Below are positions 12,057 to 25,373 of a DNA stretch of 64,000 nt, in pieces (the stretch's first letter is position 1; each line of letters begins with the position of its first letter). The notes under the pieces were generated by a model, which saw nothing but the letters and a program-made list of their open reading frames with translations, did not search any database and was not told the origin of the DNA. Both the position numbers and the translations under genes were made by a program. The DNA comes from Diplolepis rosae (Eukaryota; Arthropoda; Insecta; Hymenoptera; Diplolepididae): contig JAPYXD010000717.1 of the NCBI GenBank assembly GCA_030998225.1, forward strand, positions 310,001-374,000, written 5' to 3'.

Positions 12057-13590
12057 GAGCTAATAATTTTACTATTAATGATGCTTTAGTCCGATTAATT
12101 ACATTATAAGCTACATGGAGACAAAATCAAACATAAAAATATTTATTAGGGGAGTCCATAAAATTTCACAGAAGCTGTCCACACACGTATAGAAACGGAC
12201 ATAGTCGGTGAATTCTTGTATAAAACAAATAAACTTTTAGAGCTAATAATGTTACTATTAATGATGTTTTATTCCTATTAATTACTTTATAAACTACTTA
12301 GAAACAACATCACACGTGAAAGTATCTATGGTGGGCGTCCCTAAAATTGCACAGAAACTGTCCATATACGCGTCTAGATACGGACATAGTCGGTGAATTC
12401 TCATATAAACAAAATAAAGTTTTAGAGCTACTAATATTACTAGTAATGATGTTTTATTCAGATGAATTACATTACAAACTAATCAGAAGCAACATCAAAT
12501 ATAAAAATATCTGTGGTGGGCGTCCCTAAAATTGCACAGAAACTGTCCACGCATGTATAGAATCAGACATAGACGGTGAATTCTCATATTAAAGAAATAA
12601 TGTTTTAGAGCTAATAATGTTACTAGCAATGATGTTTTATTCCGATTAATTACATTTCAAAACAATTAGAAACAAAATAAAAAGTAAAAATATCTATGGT
12701 GGACTGTCAGAAAATTGCACAGGAACTGTCCACATGTATGGAAACGGACATAGAAGGTGAATTCTCATATAAAAGAAATAAATGTTTTGAGCTAATAATG
12801 TTACTATTAATGATGCTTTATTCAGATTAATTACATTATATACTACCCAGAAACGAAATCAAACATAAAAATATCCAAGGTGGGCGTCCCTAAAATTACA
12901 CAACAACTGTCCACACTTGTATAGAAACGGACATAGTCGGTGAATTCTCATATAAAAGAGATAAAATTTGAGAGCTAATAATGTTACTAGTGATGATGTT
13001 TTATTCCGATAAATTAATTTATAAACTACATGGAAACAAAATCAAACATAAAAATATGTATGGTGGGCTGTCATAAAACTTCACAGGAACTGTCCGCACG
13101 TATGGAAACAGACATAGAAGGTGAATTCTCATATAAAAGAAGTAAAGTTTTAGAGCTAATAATATTTCTAGTAATGATGTTTTATTCCGATTAAATACAT
13201 TTCAAAACAATTAGAAACAAAATCCTACGTAAAAATATCTATGGTGGACTGTTATGATATTGCACAGAAACTGTCCACACGTATGGAAAAGGACATAGAA
13301 GGTGAATTTTCATATTAAAGAAATAATTTTTTAGAGCTAATAATGTTACTAGCAATGATGTTTTATTGAGATTCATTACACTATAAACTACTTAGAAACA
13401 AAATCAAACGTGAAAATATCTATCGTGGACTGTCATAACATTGCACAGGAACTGTCCACACGTATAAAAACAGACATAGTCGGTGAATTCTAATATTAAA
13501 GAAATAATGTTTTAGAGCTAATAATGTTACTAGTAATGCTGCTTTAATCAGATTAATTACATTATAAACTACTTAGAAACAAAATCAAAC

Positions 13591-13917
13591 GTGAATATAT
13601 CTATCGTGGACTGTCATAACATTGCACAGGAACTGTCCACACGTATAGAAACTAACATAGACGGTGAATTCTCATATAAAATAAATAATGTTTTAGAGCT
13701 AATAATGTTACTAGTAATGATGTTTTATTCAGATTACTTACATTTCGAATTACTTAGAAACAAAATCAAAATAAAAATATCTATGTTGGGCTGTCATAAC
13801 ATTGCACAGGAACTGTCCACACGTATAGAAACAGACATAGACTGTGAATTCTCATATAAAATGAATTATGTTTTAGATCTAATATTGTTACTAGTAATGA
13901 TGTTTTATTCCGATTAA
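13591..13917 (+). repeat. Two monomers without the usual in-frame stop
   Basis: These two units resemble the dimer later amplified at 20,101-21,180: the first carries 'cagattacttacatttcg', the second 'atgaattatgttttagatc'. The usual taa after the ttccgat block is replaced here by tac, so an open frame of 108 codons crosses the monomer boundary. I see no ribosome or transcription signal and do not call it a gene. It may be a relative of the founder of the later dimer. Confidence 0.6.
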
Positions 13918-14849
13918 TTACATTATAAACTACTTAGAATCAAAATCAAACGTGAAAATATCTATCGTGGACTGTCATAACATTGCCCAGGAACTGTCCA
14001 CACGTATGGAAATGACATAGACGGTGAATTCTCATATAAAATAAATAATGTTTTCGAGCTAATAATGTTACTAGCAATGATGTTTTATTGACATTAATTA
14101 CACTGTAAAATACTTAGAAACAAAATCAAACGTAAAAATATCTATGGTGGACTGTTATGATATTGCACGGGAACTGTCCGCACGTATGGAAACGGACATA
14201 GAAGGTGAAATCTCATATAAAATGAATTATGTTTTAGATCTAATATTCTTACTAGTAATGATGTTTTATTCCGATTAATTACATTATAAACTACTTAGAA
14301 ACAAAATCAAACGTGAAAATATCTATCGTGGACTGTCATAACATTGCACAGGAACTGTCCACACGTATAGAAACGGACATAGAATGTGAAGTCTCATAAA
14401 AAATAAATAAATGTGTTGAGCTAATAATGTTACTAGTAATGATGCTTTATTCATATTAATTACGATATAAACTACTTAGAAACAATATTAAACGTGAAAA
14501 TATCTATGGTGGACTGTTATAAGATTGCACAAGAAATGTCCACACGTATAGAAACAGACATAGACGGCGAATTCTCATATAAAATGAAAATGTTTTAGAT
14601 CTAATATTGTTACTAGTAATGATGTTTTATTCCAATTAATTACATTATAATCTAATAGAAAAAAATTAAACGTGAACGTATTCAAGATGTGCGTCCCTAA
14701 AATTGAACAGAAAGTGTCCCCCTTCGTATAGAAACGGACATGGAAGAAGAATTCTTATATAAAAGAAATAAAGTTTTAGATCTTATAATATTTCTAGTAA
14801 TTATGTTTTATACTGATTAATTACATTTCGAATTAATTAGAAACAAAAT

Positions 14850-15730
14850 CAAACGTGAAAATATCTATGGTGGACTGTTATAAGATTGCACAGGATCTGT
14901 CCACACGTATAGAAACAGACATAGACGGTGAATTCTCATATAAAAGAAATAATGTTTGAGAGCTAATAATGTTACTAGTCATGAGGTTTTATTCCGATTA
15001 ATTACTTCATAAACTACTTACAAACAAAATCAAATGTAAAAATATCTATGGTGGGCTGTCATAACATTGCACAGGAACTGTCAACACGTATAGAAACATA
15101 CATAGACGGTGAATTCTCATATAAAATGAATAATGTTTTAGATCTAATATTGCTACTAGTAATGATGTTTTATTCCGATTTATTACATTATATACTACTT
15201 AGAAACGAAATCAAACATAAAAATATCCAAGGTGGGCTTTCATAAACTTGCACAGGAACTGTCCACACCCGTATAGAAACGGACATGGACCGTGAATTCT
15301 CATATAATACAAATAAATTTTCAAAGCTAATAATGTCACTAGTAATAATGTTTTATTCCGATTAATTACTTTATAAACTACTTAGAAACCAAATCACACG
15401 TGAACATATCCATTCTGCACGTCGCAAAACTTGCACAGAAACGGACATGAAAGAAGAATTCTTATATAAGAGAAATAAAGTTTTAGAGCTAATAATATTT
15501 CTATTAATGATGTTTTATTCTGATTAATTACATTTCGAACTACTTAGAAACATAATCAAACGTGAAAGTATCTATGGTGGACTGTCATAAAATTGCACAG
15601 GAACTGTCCACACGTATAGAAACAGACATAGACGGTGAATTCTCATATAAAATGAATAATGTTTTAGATCTCATAATGTGACTAGTAATGATGTTTTATT
15701 CTGATTAATTACTTCATAAACTACTTACAA
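14850..15730 (+). repeat. Block duplicated at 16,102-16,982 (offset 1,252)
   Basis: The sequence 'tggactgttataagattgc' through the 'ctcataatgtgactag' unit recurs at an offset of 1,252 bp, including an unusual truncated monomer (15,403-15,564 and 16,655-16,816). Between the two copies lies a third copy of the 'gtgggctgtcataacattgc' plus 'gtgggctttcataaacttgc' pair (15,755), so the pair occurs at 15,048, 15,755 and 16,300, and once more near 18,639. Confidence 0.8.
15403..15564 (+). repeat. Truncated monomer, 162 bp, present twice
   Basis: The unit reads 'cttgcacagaaacggacatg', while its relatives (for example near 18,110-18,155) have 'cagaaactgtccccccacg' followed by 'tatagaaacggac'. The missing bases lie between two 'agaaac' repeats, so one copy of agaaac plus the intervening sequence was lost, as in a microhomology deletion. 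The same unit is at 16,655-16,816, carried there by the 1,252-bp duplication. Confidence 0.85.
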
Positions 15731-16101
15731 ACAAAATCAAATGTAAAAATATCTATGGTGGGCTGTCATAACATTGCACAGGAACTGTCCACACGTATAG
15801 AAACATACATAGACGGTGAATTCTCATATAAAATGAATAATGTTTTAGATCTAATATTGCTACTAGTAATGATGTTTTATTCCGATTTATTACACTATAT
15901 ACTACTTAGAAACGAAATCAAACATAAAAATATCCAAGGTGGGCTTTCATAAACTTGCACAGGAACTGTCCACACCCGTATAGAAACGGACATGGACCGT
16001 GAATTCTCATATAATACAAATAAATTTTCAAAGCTAATAATGTCACTAGTAATAATGTTTTATTCCGATTAATTAAACTATAAAATACTTAGAAACAAAA
16101 T

Positions 16102-16982
16102 CAAACGTGAAAATATCTATGGTGGACTGTTATAAGATTGCACAGGATCTGTCCACACGTATAGAAACAGACATAGACGGTGAATTCTCATATAAAAGAA
16201 ATAATGTTTGAGAGCTAATAATGTTACTAGTCATGAGGTTTTATTCCGAATAATTACTTCATAAACTACTTACAAACAAAATCAAATGTAAAAATATCTA
16301 TGGTGGGCTGTCATAACTTTGCACAGGAACTGTCCACACGTATAGAAACATACATAGACGCTGAATTCTCATATAAAATGAATAATGTTTTAGATCTAAT
16401 ATTGCTACTAGTAATGATGTTTTATTCCGATTTATTACATTATATACTACTTAGAAACGAAATCAAACATAAAAATGTCCAAGGTGGGCTTTCATAAACT
16501 TGCACAGGAACTGTCCACACCCGTATAGAAACGGACATGGACCGTGAATTCTCATATAATACAAATAAATTTTCAAAGCTAATAATGTCACTAGTAATAA
16601 TGTTTTATTCCGATTAATTACTTTATAAACTACTTAGAAACCAAATCACAAGCGAACATATCCATTCTGCACGTCGCAAAACTTGCACAGAAACGGACAT
16701 GAAAGAAGAATTCTTATATAAGAGAAATAAAGTTTTAGAGCTAATAATATTTCTATTAATGATGTTTTATTCTGATTAATTACATTTCGAACTACTTAGA
16801 AACATAATCAAACGTGAAAGTATCTATGGTGGACTGTCATAAAATTGCACAGGAACTGTCCACACGTATGGAAACAGACATAGACGGTGAATTCTCATAT
16901 AAAATGAATAATGTTTTAGATCTCATAATGTGACTAGTAATGATGTTTTATTCTGATTAATTACTTCATAAACTACTTAGAA
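16102..16982 (+). repeat. Right copy of the 1,252-bp spaced duplication
   Basis: This is the partner of 14,850-15,730. Differences are few: 'cataactttgc' for 'cataacattgc', 'gacgctgaattc' for 'gacggtgaattc', 'cacaagcgaac' for 'cacacgtgaac'. It carries the same truncated monomer, so the truncation predates the duplication. Confidence 0.8.
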
Positions 16983-19620
16983 ACAAAATCAAAAGTAAAA
17001 ATATCTATGGTGGGCTGTCATAACATTGCACAGGAACTGTCCGCACGTATAGAAACTGACATAGACTGTGAATTCTCTTATAAAATAAATAATGTTTTAG
17101 AGCTAATAATGTTACTAGCAATGATGTTTTATTGAGATTAATTACAGTATAAAATACTTATAAACAAAAGCTAACGTAAAAATATCTATGGTGGACTGTT
17201 ATAATATTGCACAGGAACTGACTACCCGTATAGACACAGACATAGACGGTTAATTCTCATATAAAAGAAATATTGATTAGAGATAATAATGTTACTAGTA
17301 ATGATGATTTATTCAGATTAATTACATTATATACTACTTAGAAACAAAATCAAACATAAAAATCTCCAAGGTGGGCTTTCATAAACTTGCACAGGAACTG
17401 TCCACACCCGTATAGAAACGGACATGGACGGTGAATTCTCATATAAAATGAATAATGTTTTAGATCTAATATTGTTATTAGTAATGATGTTTTATTCTGA
17501 CTAATTACTTTATAAACTACTTAGAACCAAAACCAAACGTAGAAATATCTATGGCGGGCTGTCATAAAACTTCACAGGAACTGTCCGCACGTATGGAAAC
17601 AGACATAGAAGGTGAATTCTCATATAAAAGAAATAAAGTTTTAGAGCTAATAATGTGACTAGCAATGATGTTTAATTGAGATTCATTACACTATAAACTA
17701 CTTAGAAACAAAATCAAACGAGAAAATATCTATCGTGGACTGTCATAACAGTTCACAGGAACTGTCCACACGTATAGAAACAGACATTGACGGTGAATTC
17801 TCATATAAAAGAAATAATGTTTGAGAGCTAATAATGTTACTAGTCACGATGTTTTATTCCGGTTAATTACACTATAAAATACTTAGAAACAAAATCAAAC
17901 GTAAAAATATCTATGGTGGACTGTTATAATATTGCACAGGAACTGTCCACAAGTATAGAAACAGACATAGACGGTGAATTCTCCTATAAAAGAAGTAATG
18001 TTTTAGAGCTAATAATGTTACTAGTAATGATGTTTTATTCCGATTAATTACTTTAGAATCTACTTAGAAACAAAATCACACGTGAACATAACCATTGTGC
18101 ACGTCCGAAAACTTGCACAGAAACTGTCCCCCCACGTATAGAAACAGACATGAACGAAGAATTTTTATATAAAAGAAATAAAGTTTTAGAGCTAATAATA
18201 TTTCTAGTAATTATGTTTTATAATGATTAATTACATTTCGAATTAATTAGAAACAAAATCAAACGTGAAAATATCTATGGTGGACTGTTATAAGATTGCA
18301 CAGGAACTGTCCACACGTATAGAAACAGACATAGACGGTGAATTCTCATATAATAGAAATAATGTTTGAGAGCTAATAATGTTACTAGTCATGATGTTTT
18401 ATTCCGATTAATTACTCCATAAACTACTTACAAACAAAATCAAAAGTAAAAATATCTATGGTGGGCAGTCATAACATTGCACAGGAACTGTCCACACGTA
18501 TAGAAACATACATAGACGGTGAATTCTCATATAAAAGAAATAATGTTTGAGAGATAATAATTTTACTAGTCATGATGTTTTATTCCGATTAATTACTCCA
18601 TAAACTACTTACAAACAAAATCAAAAGTAAAAATATCTATGGTGGGCAGTCATAACATTGCACAGGAACTGTCCACACGTATAGAAACATACATAGACGG
18701 TGAATTCTCATATAAAATGAATAATGTTTTAGATCTAATATTGCTACTAGTAATGATGTTTTATTCAGATTTATTACATTATATACTACTTAGAAACGAA
18801 ATCAAACATAAGAATATCCAAGGTGGGCTTTCATAAACTTGCACAGGAACTGTCCACACCCGTATAGAATCGGACATGGACCGTGAATTCTCATATAATA
18901 CAAATAAATTTTCAAAGCTAATAATGTCACTAGTAATAATGTTTTATTCCAATTAATTACTTTATAAACTACTTAGACACCAAATCACACATCGAACATA
19001 TCCATTGTGCACGTACCTAAACATGCACAGAAACTGTCCCCCCACGTATAGAAACGGACATGAACGAAGAATTCTTATATAAAAGAAATAACGTTTTAGA
19101 GCTAATAATATTTCTAGTAATGATGTTTTATACTGATTAATTACATTGCGAATTACTTAGAAACAAAATCAAACGTAAAAATATCCATAGTGGACTGTTA
19201 TAAGATTGCACAGGAAATGTCAACACGTATAGAAACAGACATAGACGGTGAATTCTCATATAAAAGAAATAAGGTTTTAGAGATGATAATGTTACTAGCA
19301 ATGATGTTTTATTCTGACTAATTACTTTATAAACTACTTAGAACCAAAAAAAAACGTAGAAATATCTATGGTGGGCTGTCATAAAACTTCACAGGAACTG
19401 TACGCACGTATGGAAACAGAAATAGAAGGTGAATTCTCATATAAAAGAAATAAAGTTTTAGAGCTAATAATATTTCTAGTAATGATGTTTTATTCTGATT
19501 AATTACATTTCGAATTACTTAGAAACAAAATAAAAAGTAAAAATATCTATGGTGGGCTGTCATAACATTGCACAGGAACTGTCCACACGTATAGAAACAG
19601 AAATAGACGGTGAATTCTCA

Positions 19621-20040
19621 TATAAAATAAATAATATTTTGAGCTAATAATCTTACTAGTAATGATGCTTTATTCAGATTAATTACATTATAAACTTCAT
19701 AGAAACAAAATCAAACAGGAAAATATCTATCGTGCACTGTCATAACAGTTCACAGGAACTGTCCACACGTATAAAAACTGAAACAGACGGTGAATTCTCA
19801 TATAAAATAAATAATGTTTTGAGCTAATAATGTTACTAGTAATGATGCTTTATTCAGATTAATTACATTATAAACTACTTAGAAACAAAATCAAAAATGA
19901 AAATATCTATCGTGCACTGTCGTAACAGTTCACAGGAACTGTCCACACGTATAAAAACTGAAACAGACGGTGAATTCTCATATAAAATAAATAATGTTTT
20001 GAGCTAATAATGTTACTAGTAATGGTGCTTTATTCAGATT
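19621..20040 (+). repeat. Single-monomer amplification, 180 bp
   Basis: Consecutive units starting at 19,621, 19,801 and 19,981 are nearly identical over 'ataaataatattttgagc' or 'ataaataatgttttgagc', and the two carrying 'cgtataaaaactgaaacag' (19,741 and 19,921) differ at very few bases. In most of the array neighbouring monomers differ clearly, so this is a recent one-unit expansion. Confidence 0.7.
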
Positions 20041-20100
20041 TATTACATTATAAACTACTTAGAAACAAAATGAAACGTGAATATATCCATCGTGGACTGT

Positions 20101-21180
20101 CATAACATTGCACAGGAACTGTCCACACGTATAGAAACTGACATAGACGTTGAATTCTCATATAAAATGAATTATGTTTTAGATCTAATATTGTTACTAG
20201 TAATGATGTTTTATTCCGATTAATTACATTATAAACTACTTAGAAACAAAATCAAACGTGAAAATATCTATCGTGGACTGTCATAACATTGCACAGGATC
20301 TGTCCACACGTATAGAAACTGACATAGACGGTGAATTCTCATATAAAATAAATAATGTTTTAGAGCTAAAAATGTTACTAGTAATGATGTTTTATTCAGA
20401 TTATTTACATTTCGAATTACTTAGAAACAAAATAAAATAAAAATATCTATGGTGGGCTGTCATAACATTGCACAGGAACTGTCCACACGTATAGAAACTG
20501 ACATAGACGTTGAATTCTCATATAAAATGAATTATGTTTTAGATCTAATATTGTTACTAGTAATGATGTTTTATTCCGATTAATTACATTATAAACTACT
20601 TAGAAACAAAATCAAACGTGAAAATATCTATCGTGGACTGTCATAACATTGCACAGGATCTGTCCACACGTATAGAAACTGACATAGACGGTGAATTCTC
20701 ATATAAAATAAATAATGTTTTAGAGCTAAAAATGTTACTAGTAATGATGTTTTATTCAGATTATTTACATTTCGAATTACTTAGAAACAAAATAAAATAA
20801 AAATATCTATGGTGGGCTGTCATAACATTGCACAGGAACTGTCCACACGTATAGAAACAGACATAGACGGTGAATTCTCATATAAAATGAATTATGTTTT
20901 AGATCTAATATTGTTACTAGTAATGATGTTTTATTCCCATTAATTACATTATAAACTACTTAGAAACAAAATCAAACGTGAAAATATCTATCGTGGACTG
21001 TCATAACATTGCACAGGATCTGTCCACACGTATAGAAACTGACATAGACGGTGAATTCTCATATAAAATAAATAATGTTTTAGAGCTAATAATGTTACTA
21101 GTAATGATGTTTTATTCAGATTATTTACATTTCGAATTACTTAGAAACAAAATAAAATAAAAATATCTATGGTGGGCTGT
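20101..21180 (+). repeat. 360-bp dimer in three copies
   Basis: Units starting at 20,101, 20,461 and 20,821 repeat every 360 bp exactly; the first two are almost identical line for line. Each dimer holds one monomer with 'atgaattatgttttagatc' and one with 'cagattatttacatttcg' followed by a shortened 'caaaataaaataaaaat' boundary. The second monomer has no in-frame stop at the usual place and yields the same 60-codon frame at 20,258, 20,618 and 20,978. The third copy differs by gacggtg for gacgttg and ctaataatg for ctaaaaatg. Confidence 0.9.
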
Positions 21181-23149
21181 CATAACATTGCACAGGAACT
21201 GTCCACAAGTATAGAAACAGACATAGACGGTGAATTCTCATATAAAAGAAATAATGTTTTAGAGCTAATAATGTTACTAGTAATGATGTTTTATTCCGAT
21301 TAATTACATTATAAACTACTTAGAAAAAAATTAAACGTGAACGTATCCAAGGTGCGAGTCCCTAAAATTGCACAGAAACTGTCCACCTTCGTATAGAAAC
21401 GGACATGGAAGAAGAATTCTCATATAAAAGAAATAAAGTTTTAGAGCTAATAATATTTCTAGTAATGATGTTTTATTCTGATTAATTACATTTCGAATTA
21501 CTTAGAAGCAAAATCAAATGTAAAAATATCTATGGTGGGCTGTCATAACATTGCACAGGAACTGTCCACACGTATAGAAACAGACATAGAAAGTGAATTC
21601 TCATAGAAAATGAATAATGTTTTAGAGCTAATAATGTTACTAACAATGATGTTTTATTCCGATTAATTACAATTCAAAAACAATAAAAACAAAATAAAAC
21701 GTAAAAATATCTATGGTGGACTGTTATAATATTGCACAGGAACTGTCCACAAGTATAGAAACAGACATGGACGGTGAATTCTCATATAAAATGAATAATG
21801 TTTTAGATCTAATATTGTTACTAGTAATGATGTTTTATTCTGACTAATTACTTTATAAACTACTTAGAACCAAAACCAAACGTAGAAATATCTATGGTGG
21901 GCTGTCATAAAACTTCACAGGAACTGTCCGCACGTATGGAAACAGACATAGAAGGTGAATTCTCATATAAAAGAAATAAAGTTTTAGAGATAATAATATT
22001 TCTAGTAATGATGTTTTATTCTGATTAATTACATTTCGAATTGCTTAGAAACAAAATCAAAAGTAAAAATATTTATGGTGGGCTGTCATAACATTGCACA
22101 GGAACTGTCCACACGTATAGAAACGGACATCGACGGTGAATCCTCATATAAAATGAAAATGTTTTAGATCTAATATTGTTACTAGTAATGATGGTTTATT
22201 CCAATTAATTACATTATAATCTAATAGAAAAAAATTAAACGTGAACGTATTCAAGGTGTGCGTCCCTAAAATTGAACAGAAACTGTCCCCCTTCGTATAG
22301 AAACGGACATGGAAGAAGACTTCTTATATAAAAGAAATAAAGTTTTAGATCTTATAATATTTCTAGTCATGATGTTTTGTTCCGATTAATTACATTTCAA
22401 AACAATTAGAAATAAAATCAAACGTAAAAATATCTATGGTGGACTGTTATAATATTGCACAGGAACTGTCCACAAGTATAGAAACAGACATAGACGGTGA
22501 ATTCTCATATAAAAGAAATAATGTCTAGAGCTAATAATGTTACTAGGAACGATGTTTTATTGAGATTAATTACACTATAAACTACTTAGAAAAAAAATCA
22601 AACGAGAAAATATCTATCGTGGACTGTCATAACAGATCACAGGAACTGTCCACACGTATAGAAACGGACATAGACGGTGAATTCTCATATAAAATAAATA
22701 ATGTTTTAGAGCTAATAATGTTACTAGCAATGATGTTTTATTCAGATTAATTACATTTTCAACTACTTAGAAACAAAATCAAACGTAAAAATATCTATGG
22801 TGGACTGTCAGAAAATTGCACAGGAACTGTCCACACGTATGGAAACGGACATAGAAGGTGAATTCTCATATAAAATAAATAAATATTTTGAGCTAATAAT
22901 GTTACTAGTAATGATGCTTTATTCAGATTAATTACATTTCAAAACAATTAGAAACAAAATCAAACGTAAAAATATCTATGGTGGACTGTTATGATATTGC
23001 ACAGGAACTGTCCACACGTATGGAAAAGGACATAGAAGGTGAAATTTCATATTAAATAAATAATGTTTTAGAGCTAGTAATGTTACTAGCAATGATGTTA
23101 TATTCAGATTAATAACACTATAAAATACTTAGAAACAAAATCAAACGAA

Positions 23150-23260
23150 AAAATATCTATGGTGGACTGTTATAATATTGCACAGGTAATGTCCACACGT
23201 ATAGAAACAGACATAGACGGTGAATTCTCATATAAAATGAAAATGTTTTAGATCAAATTC
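23150..23260 (+). repeat. Truncated monomer, ~111 bp
   Basis: 'gttttagatc' passes into 'aaattcattcattcaagg', skipping the ttactagtaatg, ttaattac and acttag blocks. About 70 bases are missing. 'attcattcattcaagg' is a short run of attc steps not seen in other units, so slippage may have occurred at the join. Confidence 0.75.
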
Positions 23261-24540
23261 ATTCATTCAAGGTGAGCGTCCCTAAAATTGAACAGAAACT
23301 GTCCCCCTTCGCATAGAAACGGACATGGAAGAAGAATTCTTATATAAAAGAAATAAAGTTTTATATCTTATAATATTTCTAGTCATGATGTTTTGTTCCG
23401 ATTAATTGCATTTCAAAACAATTAGAAACAAAATCAAACGTAAAAATATCTATGGTAGACTGTTATGATATTGCACAGGAACTGTCCACACGTATGGAAA
23501 AGGACATAGAAGGTGAATTTTCATATTAAAGAAATAATGTTTTAGAGCTAATAATGTTACTAGCAATGATGTTTTATTGAGATTCATTACACTATAAACT
23601 ACTTAGAAAAAAAATCAAACGAGAAAATATCTATCGTGGACTGTCATAACAGATCACAGGAACTGTCCACACGTATAGAAACAGACATAGACGGTGAATT
23701 CTCAAATAAAAGAAATAATGTTTGAGAGCTAATAATGTTACTAGCAATGATGTTATATTCAGATTAATTACATTTCGAATTTTTTAGAAACAAAATCAAA
23801 CGTGAAAATATCTATTGCGGACATTTATAAGATTGCACAGGAAATGTCCACACGTATAGAAACAGACATACACTGTGAATTCTCATATTAAAGTAATAAT
23901 GTTTGAGAGCTAATAATGTTACTGGCAATGATGTTATATTCAGATTAATTACACTATAAAATACTTAGAAACAAAATCAAACGTGAAAATATCTATGGTG
24001 GACTGTTATAATATTGCACATGAACTGTCCACAAGTATAGAAACAGACATAGACGGTGAATTCTCATATAAAAGAAATTACGTTTTAGAGCTAATAATGT
24101 TACTAGTAATGATGTTTTATTCCGATTAATTACTTTATAAACTACTTAGAACCAAAATAACACGTGAACATATCCATTGTGCACGTCCGTAAACTTGCAC
24201 AGAAACTTTCCCCCCACGTATAGAAACGGACATGAAAGAAGAATTCTTATATAAAATAAATAAAGTTTTAGAGCTAATCATATTTCTAGTAATTATGTTT
24301 TATACTGATTAATTACATTGCGAATTACTTAGAAACAAAATCAAACGTGAAAATATCTATGGTGGACTGTCTTAAGATTGCACAGGAAATGTCAACACGT
24401 ATAGAAACAGACATAGACGGTGAATTCTCATATAAAAGAAATAAGGTTTTAGAGCTAATAATGTTACTAGCAATGATGTTATATTCTGACTAATTACTTT
24501 ATAAACTACTTAGAACCAAAACCAAACGTAGAAATATCTA

Positions 24541-24900
24541 TGGTGGGCTGTCATAAAACATCCCAGGAACTGTCCGCACGTATGGAAACAGACATAGAAG
24601 GTGAATTCTCATATAAAAGAAATAAAGTTTTAGAGCTAATAATATTTCTAGTTATGATGTTTTATTCTGATTAATTACATTTCGAATTACTTAGAAACAA
24701 AATCAAATGTAAAAATATCTATGGTGGGCTGTCATAAAACATCCCAGGAACTGTCCGCACGTATGGAAACAGACATAGAAGGTGAATTCTCATATAAAAG
24801 AAATAAAGTTTTAGAGCTAATAATATTTCTAGTTATGATGTTTCATTCTGATTAATTACATTTCGAATTACTTAGAAACAAAATCAAAAGTAAAAATATC
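24541..24900 (+). repeat. Recent one-monomer tandem duplication
   Basis: The 180-bp units at 24,541-24,720 and 24,721-24,900 both carry the distinctive 'aaaacatcccaggaactg' and are nearly identical; they differ mainly near the end (gttttatt against gtttcatt, aaatgta against aaaagta). The same aaacatccc class appears singly at 29,741, 32,997 and 42,225. Confidence 0.8.
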
Positions 24901-25251
24901 TATGGTGGGCTGTCATAACATTGCACAGGAACTGTCCACACGTATAGAAACAGACATAGACGGTGAATTCTCATATAAAATAAATAATGTTTTAGATCTA
25001 ATATTGTTACTAGTAGTGATGTTTTATTCCGATTAATTACATTATAATCTACTTAGAAAAAAATTAAACGTGAACGTATTCAAGGTGTGCGTCCCTAAAA
25101 TTGAACAGAAACTGTCCCCCTTCGTACAGAAACGGACATGGAAGAAGAATTCTTATATAAAAGAAATAAAGTTTTATATCTTATAATATTTCTAGTCATG
25201 ATGTTTTGTTCCGATTAATTACATTTCAAAACAATTAGAAACAAAATCAAA

Positions 25252-25373
25252 CTGACATAGATGGTGAATTCTCAAATTAAAGAAATAATGTTTTAGAGCT
25301 AATAATGTTACTACCCATGATGTTTTATTGAGGTTCATTAAACTATAAACTACTTAGAAACAAAATCAGACGA
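25252..25373 (+). repeat. Truncated monomer, ~122 bp
   Basis: 'caaaatcaaac' is joined to 'tgacatagatggtgaattc', so the first third of the unit (ctatggtgg, gcacagg, gtccacac) is missing, about 60 bases. Both sides of the join normally contain 'aaac', as in caaacgt and gaaactgac, giving a likely four-base microhomology. Confidence 0.8.

Larger units (their letters stand above)
1..13050 (+). repeat. Subarray I: longer 182-185 bp monomers
   Basis: These monomers mostly read gtccacacac or gtccacacatg before gtatag, which adds bases relative to the rest of the window and breaks the reading frame that is open elsewhere. Typical variants here are 'cgtccctaaaattgcacag', 'gggggagtccataaaattg', 'gtgcgctgtcataaaatag' and 'gaattcttgtataaaac'; they are rare or absent further right. 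A few monomers of the right-hand type (for example about 1,720-2,060 and 10,200-10,340) are already mixed in. Large blocks recur at offsets of about 3,118, 3,780, 3,962 and 4,347 bp. There is no gene in it. Confidence 0.8.

Noticed and set aside
13700..13730. The ttactagtaa palindrome (SpeI) as a protein-binding dyad
   Set aside because: It is common in the array, but the second most common variant (ttactagcaa) breaks the symmetry and is equally stable in copies, so there is no sign that the dyad is maintained.
15400..15410. cacgtg (E-box) in the 'atcacacgtgaacat' variant as a regulatory site
   Set aside because: It is present only in some units and is a one-base variant of the common aaacgtgaaa; nothing links it to a promoter.
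18085..18150. Poly-C runs (ccccccacg) as G-quadruplex or i-motif sites
   Set aside because: Only one run of five to seven C occurs per monomer, about 180 bp from the next, too far apart for an intramolecular structure.
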